Assembly: GCA_963638355.1 (NCBI GenBank)
Contig: CAVHRT010000101.1
Coordinates: 1-5,877 of the forward strand
DNA length: 5,877 bases
DNA from: W0P28-013 sp963638355
Lineage (GTDB): Bacteria; Bacteroidota; Bacteroidia; Bacteroidales; Paludibacteraceae
Reading direction: 5' to 3'
Numbering within the stretch: position 1 is the stretch's first letter; each line of letters begins with the position of its first letter. Under the pieces are notes generated by a model. It did no database searches. It saw only the letters and a list, made by a program, of their open reading frames with translations, and was not told where the DNA came from. Below are positions 1 through 4,598 of the stretch, piece after piece. A program made the translations under genes and the position numbers.

Positions 1-552
1 ATGTATACGCTAATGAACGTTGCAATTTGCCTCGCCATATTTCTTCCGCTGCCAATGGCATTTTTTGCGCGCTATCTGTACAAAAAAAGGCGTGAAATAC
101 GTTTTACCCCAATGAACTGCGCAAAATGCGGTGCGACGATGCAGTTTATTCCTGATAATCAGCAAGATAAGTACCTATCGGCAAGCGAAAAAGTAGAAGA
201 AAAACTAAAAAGTATCGATTACGACATTTGGCTCTGCCCAAAATGCCAAAACACGCTGAAATTCCCCTATAAATCGCCACATACCGAATACGAAGTTTGT
301 CCGCAATGCGGCGCTATCACTTTTCACCAAACTAGCGACCGCATAATTATCCAAGCCACGACGCGCCGCGAAGGACAAGGCTGCCGCACATACACTTGCG
401 CCTTTTGCAAACATCAAAAATTGGAAAATTACACCATTCCACGCCAAGAGACGCCCGTGGTGGTAGCAGGCGGCAGAGGCGGGCACTCCATTGGCGGAAG
501 CGGCTTTGGAGGCGGCTTCAGCGGCGGCGGTGGAGCTGGAGGAAGATTCTAA
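1..552 (+). CDS. TPM-domain (YgcG-like) membrane protein, C-terminal part with zinc ribbons
   Basis: The visible 183 residues look like the C-terminal half of a Bacteroidota TPM-domain protein. The frame is open from the first base, so the ATG at base 1 is probably an internal methionine, with the signal peptide and TPM domain lying upstream of the window. In order: a hydrophobic membrane segment (about residues 5-25) followed by a basic stretch (KKRR, 28-31); four CxxC pairs at C40/C43, C79/C82, C100/C103 and C133/C136, enough for two zinc ribbons; the stretch VEEKLKSIDYDIWLC (65-79), which I recall as typical of this group; and a glycine-rich tail ending GGGGAGGRF, as in YgcG-type proteins. 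The biochemical role is not established; TPM domains have been linked to photosystem II repair in plants and to phosphatase activity. The neighbour lemA, 163 bp downstream on the same strand, is a usual partner and supports the call. Confidence 0.75.
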   Translation: MYTLMNVAICLAIFLPLPMAFFARYLYKKRREIRFTPMNCAKCGATMQFIPDNQQDKYLSASEKVEEKLKSIDYDIWLCPKCQNTLKFPYKSPHTEYEVCPQCGAITFHQTSDRIIIQATTRREGQGCRTYTCAFCKHQKLENYTIPRQETPVVVAGGRGGHSIGGSGFGGGFSGGGGAGGRF

Positions 553-554
553 AT

Positions 555-634
555 AATTAGGAATTAGGAGTGAGAAGTGAGGAATTATCTGATTATCCAA
601 TTATCCAATTATCTAATTTTCAATTATTCAATTA
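555..634. repeat. 7-8 bp tandem array between the TPM gene and lemA
   Basis: Starting three bases after the stop codon, the DNA divides cleanly into short units. There are four 7-mers (AATTAGG, AATTAGG, AGTGAGA, AGTGAGG; 555-582), then 8-mers AATTATCT, GATTATCC, AATTATCC, AATTATCT (583-614), a 7-mer AATTTTC (615-621), an 8-mer AATTATTC (622-629) and a partial AATTA. No open reading frame is supported here. The part from 591 onward also belongs to the composite repeat described separately. Confidence 0.7.
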
Positions 635-697
635 AATAGCGAAACAACAAACTCCCAATCTTCCCCCTTGGGGGATTGAAGGGGTCTAATCTGAAAT
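591..697 (+). repeat. Composite intergenic repeat, copy A (upstream of lemA)
   Basis: This is the first of two copies of an element of about 105 bp; the other is at 4491-4592. It begins with an AT-rich array of 8/8/8/7/8 bp units (591-629). After a short variable linker comes a 54-bp core (644-697) that matches the second copy at 51 of 54 positions without gaps. The core holds the hairpin CCCCCTTGGGGG (663-674) and an alternative stem CCCCTT/AAGGGG (664-669 with 679-684), and ends in TCTAATCTGAAAT. The element stops 18 bases before the lemA start codon. It encodes no protein that I can see and carries no transposase. It may be a REP/MITE-like non-autonomous element or a shared leader sequence; I cannot tell which. 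Confidence 0.85.
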
Positions 698-715
698 TAT
701 TAAATACTCAAAACA

Positions 716-1306
716 ATGAAAAAAGGAACACTAATTTGGATCGTTTTGGTGGCATTGATTGCCATTGCAGCAATTTGGTGCATCAAAACTTACAACGCAC
801 TGGTGGTGGCCGAAGAGAGCGTTACCACCGAATGGGCAAATGTGGAATCGCAGTATCAGCGCAGGCTCGATCTGATTCCGAACCTCGTCTCGACCGTGAA
901 AGGCTATGCCCAACACGAGAGCGCAACGCTGACTGCTGTGGTCGATGCGCGCGCAAAAGCCACGCAAATTACCATCGATGCCGACAACCTGACGCCTGAA
1001 AAACTGCAAGCATACCAAGAGGCGCAAGGCGAAGTTGCTAGCGCACTCGGTCGACTGATGGCAATTTCAGAGAGCTATCCCGACCTGAAAGCCAACCAAA
1101 ACTTTATGAACCTGCAGGAGCAACTCGAGGGCACGGAAAACCGCATTCAAGTTGCGCGCCAAAAGTTCAACACCACAGCGCAGGCTTACAACACCGAGAT
1201 TCGCCGCTTCCCAACTAGCATTGTGGCTGGCATGTTTGGATTCGACAAAAAATCGTACTTCGAAGCCGACGCTGGTGCCCAAAATGCGCCGAAAGTGGAA
1301 TTTTAA
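716..1306 (+). CDS. lemA: LemA family membrane-anchored protein
   Basis: A full-length LemA protein of 196 residues, the usual size. One N-terminal membrane helix (about residues 5-22, after MKKG) anchors a helical domain that in this family is thought to lie outside the cytoplasm. Family hallmarks are clear: YNALVVAEESV (26-36), WANVESQYQRRLDLIPNLV (40-58), VKGYAQHE (61-68), PDLKANQNF (122-130), QLEGTENRI (136-144), and YNTEIRRFP (158-166) followed by AGMFGF. The molecular function of LemA is not established. The ATG at 716 is preferred because the membrane helix follows at once; no clear Shine-Dalgarno sequence precedes it, which is normal for Bacteroidota. The upstream TPM-domain gene is a typical partner, but a 163-bp repeat-rich gap separates them, so co-transcription is only likely. 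A strong terminator follows at 1341. Confidence 0.95.
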   Translation: MKKGTLIWIVLVALIAIAAIWCIKTYNALVVAEESVTTEWANVESQYQRRLDLIPNLVSTVKGYAQHESATLTAVVDARAKATQITIDADNLTPEKLQAYQEAQGEVASALGRLMAISESYPDLKANQNFMNLQEQLEGTENRIQVARQKFNTTAQAYNTEIRRFPTSIVAGMFGFDKKSYFEADAGAQNAPKVEF

Positions 1307-1340
1307 GAAGCCCCAAGAGTAATTTTACGCTCGAAATAGA

Positions 1341-1377
1341 CTAGCGCTTGTGAATGTGCAAGTGCTAGTTTTTTTTT
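1341..1377 (+). terminator. Rho-independent terminator after lemA
   Basis: A 10-bp stem, CTAGCGCTTG (1341-1350) pairing with CAAGTGCTAG (1359-1368) with one G-U wobble, closes an 8-base loop. It is followed immediately by nine T residues (1369-1377). It lies 35 bases after the lemA stop codon. The reverse strand has no T run on its side, so it acts on the lemA transcript only. Confidence 0.9.
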
Positions 1378-1391
1378 GACATATCAGACTC

Positions 1392-1418
1392 AAAAATTAG
1401 GACGCACTCGGTGCGTCC
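1392..1418 (-). terminator. GC-rich hairpin, probable terminator for phoH
   Basis: A perfect 8-bp palindrome, GGACGCAC (1400-1407) / GTGCGTCC (1411-1418) with loop TCG, stands out in AT-rich DNA. Read on the minus strand it is followed by TAATTTTT, which gives a usable U-tract, and it lies about 59 bases past the phoH stop codon. It may equally be an interspersed repeat that happens to end the transcript: GGACGCAC...GTGCGTCCCTACA resembles a palindromic repeat that I recall from other bacterial genomes, unverified here. Confidence 0.55.
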
Positions 1419-1427
1419 CTACAAAAC

Positions 1428-1459
1428 AATTATCGAATTATTGAATCACTGAATGATAG
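1428..1459. repeat. 8-bp degenerate tandem array in the lemA-phoH gap
   Basis: Four consecutive 8-mers, AATTATCG, AATTATTG, AATCACTG and AATGATAG, share the pattern AATnAnnG. The units resemble those of the arrays at 583-634 and 4491-4534. Together with the hairpin at 1400-1418 they fill most of the non-coding DNA between the lemA terminator and the phoH stop codon. Confidence 0.5.
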
Positions 1460-1476
1460 AGTCCATTGCGCTACAT

Positions 1477-2427
1477 TCACTTCTCACTCTTCTTCTCTTT
1501 CTTCTCGTAAGCATCGACAATGCGCTGCACGAGTTTGTGGCGCACAATATCTTTTCGGTCGAACTCCACCACAGCAATGCCATCGACATCGCGCAGTACC
1601 TCCAGCGCATCGCGCAAGCCCGATTTCTGCATCGGCGGCAGGTCAATCTGCGTCATATCACCAGTCACCACCATCTTGCAATTCAACCCCATGCGCGTTA
1701 GAAACATCTTAATCTGCTGAGTAGTAGTGTTTTGCGCCTCGTCGAGAATGACCACGGCGTCGTTCAGCGTGCGACCGCGCATAAAGGCCAACGGTGCAAT
1801 CTGAATAGTGCCATTGTTCAGATATTCTGCCAATTTTGCAGGCTGAATCATGTCCTGAAGCGCGTCGTAGAGCGGCTGCAGATAAGGATCGATCTTTTCC
1901 TTCATGTCGCCAGGCAAAAAACCAAGTTTTTCGCCCGCCTCCACGGCTGGACGACTCAGAATGATGCGTTTCACCTCGCGATTGCGCAACGCACGCACCG
2001 CCAACGCAATGGCCGTGTAAGTTTTGCCAGAACCTGCAGGACCGATGGCAAACGAGAGGTCATTCTCGTCGAACGCCTTCACCAAAAGCCGCTGATTTTC
2101 GGTGCGCGCAGTGATGTTTTTCCCAGCCACGCCATGAAGAATCAGGTCGTCGGGGCGCACCACTTGCGGATCGCAGCCCTTCGCCAACTCTATCACCTGC
2201 TCCTCGTTGAGTGCGCCATTCTGCAGCACAAAATCGGACATTTTCTCAAGAATCTTGCAAAAAATCGCCACCTCGTCATCGCTGCCCGACACCTTGACGG
2301 TGCGCCCACGAGCCGCCACATGCAGCCGCGAATGCATATCTTTCACAATACGAAAATGCGCGTCGTTCACGCCATAAAAAACAGTGGTATCCACGCTGTC
2401 TGGAATTTCAAAAATCTGGTCGGACAT
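1477..2427 (-). CDS. phoH: PhoH-like (YbeZ family) ATPase
   Basis: A complete PhoH-family protein of 316 residues, close to the usual length. It is a cytoplasmic P-loop ATPase; the E. coli homologue YbeZ is linked to the endoribonuclease YbeY and to ribosome and RNA metabolism. The PhoH domain is unmistakable: Walker A GPAGSGKT (129-136), the signature SRPAVEAGEKLGFLPGD (158-174), PLAFMRGRTL (212-221), Walker B VVILDEAQN (225-233) and the sensor-like GDMTQIDLP (256-264). The N-terminal region of about 100 residues matches the small nucleic-acid-binding-like region of YbeZ proteins, and the tail is lysine/glutamate-rich (EKKEKKSEK). The ATG at 2427 gives the expected N-terminus and lies about 43 bases after a predicted transcription start. 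It converges on lemA and diverges from the MarR gene. ybeY is not in the window. No key residue is missing. Confidence 0.95.
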   Translation of the reverse strand: MSDQIFEIPDSVDTTVFYGVNDAHFRIVKDMHSRLHVAARGRTVKVSGSDDEVAIFCKILEKMSDFVLQNGALNEEQVIELAKGCDPQVVRPDDLILHGVAGKNITARTENQRLLVKAFDENDLSFAIGPAGSGKTYTAIALAVRALRNREVKRIILSRPAVEAGEKLGFLPGDMKEKIDPYLQPLYDALQDMIQPAKLAEYLNNGTIQIAPLAFMRGRTLNDAVVILDEAQNTTTQQIKMFLTRMGLNCKMVVTGDMTQIDLPPMQKSGLRDALEVLRDVDGIAVVEFDRKDIVRHKLVQRIVDAYEKKEKKSEK

Positions 2428-2429
2428 GA

Positions 2430-2467
2430 TGTTGAATCGTTTTATCGTTGAAGTGTTGAATCGTTTT
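2430..2467. repeat. 14-bp direct repeat in the phoH 5' leader
   Basis: TGTTGAATCGTTTT occurs exactly at 2430-2443 and again at 2454-2467, a 24-bp period, with a related CGTTGAAG between them (2446-2453). The repeats fall in the predicted untranslated leader of phoH, directly before its start codon. They may be a short-repeat expansion like those in the other gaps, or a leader control element; nothing in the sequence decides this. Confidence 0.6.
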
Positions 2468-2476
2468 TTGGGGGTG

Positions 2477-2484
2477 CAAAATTA
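2477..2484 (-). promoter_or_regulatory. phoH promoter, Bacteroidota -7 box
   Basis: On the minus strand the sequence reads TAATTTTG followed by CACCCCC, a perfect match to the Bacteroidota -7 consensus TAnnTTTG. The start site would fall near 2470, giving a leader of about 43 bases. A TTTG -33 box at the right distance is not evident. Confidence 0.6.
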
Positions 2485-2530
2485 CAAAAAAAAGTTGATT
2501 CGCGGTTGATTTTCAGGAAATTAAAAAAAT

Positions 2531-2549
2531 TAGTTCGAAAGGCGAACTA
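2531..2549. promoter_or_regulatory. MarR operator O1 at the marR promoter
   Basis: TAGTTCGAAAGGCGAACTA is a palindrome with perfect 7-bp arms (2531-2537 and 2543-2549), the size usual for a MarR dimer site. It ends 17 bases before the -7 box at 2567, so it covers the -33 region of the marR promoter, where binding would block RNA polymerase. Two variants of the same 19-mer occur upstream of the TolC-like gene, which supports a function as the operator of this MarR protein. Confidence 0.75.
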
Positions 2550-2566
2550 TATTCCAAAAAAAGTTG

Positions 2567-2574
2567 TAATTTTG
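2567..2574 (+). promoter_or_regulatory. marR promoter, Bacteroidota -7 box
   Basis: TAATTTTG followed by C matches TAnnTTTG exactly and is identical to the box of the divergent phoH promoter. The start site would lie near 2580, leaving a leader of about 15 bases with a weak purine stretch (GAAGAG) just before the ATG. No TTTG is seen at -33; that region is taken up by operator O1. Confidence 0.65.
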
Positions 2575-2594
2575 CAGCCGAAAAATTTGAAGAG

Positions 2595-3035
2595 ATGAGT
2601 AAAGAGCAACCACAACTTGGAAGTGCCGTTGGCAAGCTGCGCGACATGATTTTTCAAAGTCTGCGCCGCAAATTTGCCGCACACGAAGGCACGCACCTAA
2701 CGGTGGACGAGTACATTTTGCTCTACAAAATACACCAAGAAAAGCAGACCATCATTCTTCAAGATTTGGCCGCTCAGACGGGCAAAAGCAAGTCTACCAT
2801 TCTGCATCTGGTCGATTCGCTCGAGAGCAAAGGTGTACTGCGCCGCTCGGTAAATCCCGACGACCGCCGCGAAAACCACCTGATAATCACCGACGAAGGC
2901 GACCGCATTTTCGATGAACACTACCAAATGGAACAGGCACTCACACAACAACTACTGCGCGGCATTTCGTCGTACCAAGTGCGCATGTTCCTCCGCATCA
3001 TCGACCGCATAAAAGGCAATCAACCACTAGAGTAA
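2595..3035 (+). CDS. MarR family transcriptional regulator
   Basis: A 146-residue protein of normal MarR length, expected to act as a cytoplasmic dimer that releases DNA on binding a small, often aromatic or hydrophobic, ligand. The winged helix is clear: helix-turn-helix about residues 55-81 (LQDLAAQTGKSKSTILHLVDSLESKG), then VLRRSVNPDDRRENHLIITDEG (81-102), containing the conserved D-x-R wing motif DDRRENHL (89-96). N- and C-terminal helices (about 10-30 and 105-140) would form the dimer interface. It stands 146 bp before the TolC-like and EmrA-like efflux genes on the same strand, the classic arrangement of a local efflux repressor. Palindromic sites in its own promoter and before the efflux genes suggest autoregulation plus control of the pump. 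The ligand cannot be read from the sequence. Confidence 0.93.
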   Translation: MSKEQPQLGSAVGKLRDMIFQSLRRKFAAHEGTHLTVDEYILLYKIHQEKQTIILQDLAAQTGKSKSTILHLVDSLESKGVLRRSVNPDDRRENHLIITDEGDRIFDEHYQMEQALTQQLLRGISSYQVRMFLRIIDRIKGNQPLE

Positions 3036-3057
3036 ATTTTCAAAACCATCTTTTTCA

Positions 3058-3081
3058 GCAGAACCACTTCTGCCGATTTTT
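3058..3081 (+). terminator. Weak hairpin terminator after the MarR gene
   Basis: GCAGAA (3058-3063) pairs with TTCTGC (3068-3073) around a CCAC loop, and five T residues follow after a three-base gap (3077-3081). The stem is short, so termination may be partial. If it works, the efflux genes depend on their own promoter further down, in agreement with the two operator-like sites there. Confidence 0.4.
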
Positions 3082-3097
3082 CTACGCAAATCTGCAA

Positions 3098-3116
3098 TAG
3101 TACGACATTCTAACTA
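3098..3116. promoter_or_regulatory. MarR operator O2 upstream of the TolC-like gene
   Basis: TAGTACGACATTCTAACTA matches O3 at 16 of 19 positions and keeps the outer palindrome TAGT/ACTA. It begins 48 bp before O3. It is a weaker palindrome than O1, and its identity as an operator rests on the resemblance to O1 and O3. Confidence 0.6.
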
Positions 3117-3145
3117 TTCGACAATAAGACAATCTCAAAAGAAAA

Positions 3146-3164
3146 TAGTTCGATATTCCAACTA
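3146..3164. promoter_or_regulatory. MarR operator O3 next to the TolC-like gene start
   Basis: TAGTTCGATATTCCAACTA matches O1 at 15 of 19 positions and has 5-bp arms TAGTT/AACTA. It ends 17 bases before the ATG at 3182. It overlaps TAAATTTA (3163-3170), the nearest thing to a -7 box here, though that differs from TAnnTTTG at the last base, so the exact promoter is uncertain. A repressor bound here would block initiation or early elongation of the efflux transcript. Confidence 0.7.
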
Positions 3165-3181
3165 AATTTAACAAAAATAAA

Positions 3182-4489
3182 ATGAAAAGACGATATTTTT
3201 TGATAGCAATTTGTTGCACAATATGTTTGGCGGTAGCGGCACAGCAGCGCGTCATCGGCATCGACGAGATGTTTCGCTTGGCCGATGAAAATAGCGCCGC
3301 CATCAAAGCTTCGCGCACGGCGGTGCAGGAGGCGGAACAGGCCGTGAAAGTAAGCAAAAACGACTATATGCCCGACATCAAACTATCGGCTTCGGCGAGT
3401 TACATCGGCAATGTATGGGTTGCCGACCGTGATTTCAAAAATGGGCAAACCTACGAAAGCCCGCACCTTGGCAACAACTTTGCCATCGACATTGAGCAGG
3501 TACTTTATGCAGGCGGTGCGATAGCCAACAACGTGAAAATTAGCGAGTTACAAGCCGAATTGGCGAAACTCAATCTCGAAACACAGACGCAAGATGTGCG
3601 CAATCTTTTGGTGTCGCACTATCTGGATTTGTACAAATGTCGCAACTTGCTAGCCGTGTACGACACCAACATTGGTCTGACGCAGCAGGTGATTGACGAC
3701 ATGCGTGCCAAAGCCGAGGCTGGCGTGGCGTTGGACAACGACATTGTGCGCTACGAACTGCAGAAACAGAGCCTCATCTACCTGCGCACACAACTGCTCG
3801 GCACCATTGCCATACTCAACAATCAGTTGGTCGTTACGCTGGGATTGCCCGCAGGGACGGAGATTTTGCCCGATGAGAGCCTGTTGGCACAAGAGCAGCA
3901 GTTGGCAAGCGATGAAGCGAGTTGGCAGCAGAGCGCGGGCGATAATTCCACCGCATTGAAGAGTGCCGATGTGGGTGTGCAGATGAACGAGCGCGCCGAG
4001 AAACTGACAAAATCGGGCTGGATTCCGAAAATTGGGTTGGTGGCAGCCAATCATCTCGATGGACCTTTCACCTACGACATGCCGCCAATCGACAAAAATG
4101 TGAATGTTTGGTACGTTGGCATCGGGCTGACCTACGACATTGGCAGTTGGTACAAAACCACGCGCGCTGTGAAACGCAGTCAGTTGGCGGTGCAGTCGGC
4201 GCGCGACCAACGAGCCGTGGCCGAAGAGCAGATTGCCATTGCTGTGCAGGCAGCCTACACGCGCTATGTGGAGTCGTTCGAGCAGCTGAAAACGCAGCAA
4301 AAAAGCGTGGAATTGGCGACCGACAACTACAACGTGATTGCCAATCGATACGACAATGGTCTGGTGGTGGTTACCGATCTGATCGACGCCAGCAACGCCA
4401 AACTGAGTGCCGAAATTGGTCTGACCAACGCGCAAATCAACATCTTGGCGAATTATTACAAATTGAGATACATTACGAACACCCTATAA
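3182..4489 (+). CDS. TolC family outer-membrane efflux protein
   Basis: A 435-residue outer-membrane factor of normal size. As a trimer, such proteins form the channel that carries substrate from a pump and membrane-fusion protein across the outer membrane. A signal peptide is plain: MKRR, a hydrophobic core (about 5-19), then AVAA before QQ, suggesting cleavage after residue 20. The mature protein shows the two-repeat TolC/OEP pattern: the opening IDEMFRLADENSAAIKAS (27-44), long coiled-coil helices (about 40-65, 120-215, 260-278, 325-425), and beta-strand segments with alternating residues near 66-80, 98-110, 283-293 and 308-320. YDNGLVVVTDLIDASNAKLSAEIGL (390-414) is the typical OEP motif close to the end. 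It leads the efflux pair, with the EmrA-like gene 109 bp downstream across a repeat element. Two probable MarR operators lie upstream. The ATG at 3182 is set by the signal peptide. Confidence 0.95.
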   Translation: MKRRYFLIAICCTICLAVAAQQRVIGIDEMFRLADENSAAIKASRTAVQEAEQAVKVSKNDYMPDIKLSASASYIGNVWVADRDFKNGQTYESPHLGNNFAIDIEQVLYAGGAIANNVKISELQAELAKLNLETQTQDVRNLLVSHYLDLYKCRNLLAVYDTNIGLTQQVIDDMRAKAEAGVALDNDIVRYELQKQSLIYLRTQLLGTIAILNNQLVVTLGLPAGTEILPDESLLAQEQQLASDEASWQQSAGDNSTALKSADVGVQMNERAEKLTKSGWIPKIGLVAANHLDGPFTYDMPPIDKNVNVWYVGIGLTYDIGSWYKTTRAVKRSQLAVQSARDQRAVAEEQIAIAVQAAYTRYVESFEQLKTQQKSVELATDNYNVIANRYDNGLVVVTDLIDASNAKLSAEIGLTNAQINILANYYKLRYITNTL

Positions 4490-4490
4490 A

Positions 4491-4592
4491 AATTATCTAA
4501 TTATCTAATTATTTAATTTCTAATTATTTAATTACAAGACAACAAACGCCCAATTTTCCCCCTTGGGGGATTGAGGGGGTCTAATCTGAAAT
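4491..4592 (+). repeat. Composite intergenic repeat, copy B (upstream of the EmrA-like gene)
   Basis: This is the second copy of the element seen at 591-697, in the same orientation. The array has the same unit lengths, 8/8/8/7/8 (AATTATCT, AATTATCT, AATTATTT, AATTTCT, AATTATTT; 4491-4529). The linker is 5 bp shorter than in copy A, and the 54-bp core (4539-4592) differs from copy A at three positions. The hairpin CCCCCTTGGGGG is at 4558-4569; the alternative stem here is CCCCCT/AGGGGG. It fills almost the whole gap between the TolC-like stop codon and the EmrA-like ATG at 4599, so it lies inside a presumed operon. It has no T run, so it is not a typical terminator. Confidence 0.85.
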
Positions 4593-4598
4593 CAAGAT

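Noticed and set aside
1..552. The ATG at base 1 as the true start of the first gene
   Set aside because: The frame is open to the window edge, and TPM-family proteins with this tail normally carry an N-terminal signal peptide and TPM domain, which must lie upstream.
583..634. AT-rich array as a CRISPR array or origin iterons
   Set aside because: Units are only 7-8 bp, without spacers; there are no cas or replication genes nearby and the same style of array occurs in several gaps.
663..674. CCCCCTTGGGGG hairpin as a Rho-independent terminator
   Set aside because: No T run follows on either strand, and copy B lies inside a presumed operon just before a start codon.
676..999. Open frame of 107 codons on the plus strand starting within the repeat and overlapping lemA
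   Set aside because: It overlaps lemA in another frame, has an Arg/Cys-rich composition without a domain, and begins inside the hairpin element.
1732..2451. Open frame of 239 codons on the plus strand opposite phoH
   Set aside because: Mirror of phoH, which has all PhoH motifs; the translation shows no domain and would cover the phoH leader.
3650..4435. Open frame of 261 codons on the minus strand opposite the TolC-like gene
   Set aside because: Shadow of the coding frame; composition is His/Val/Gly-rich with no family resemblance, and there is no promoter or spacing that suggests a gene.
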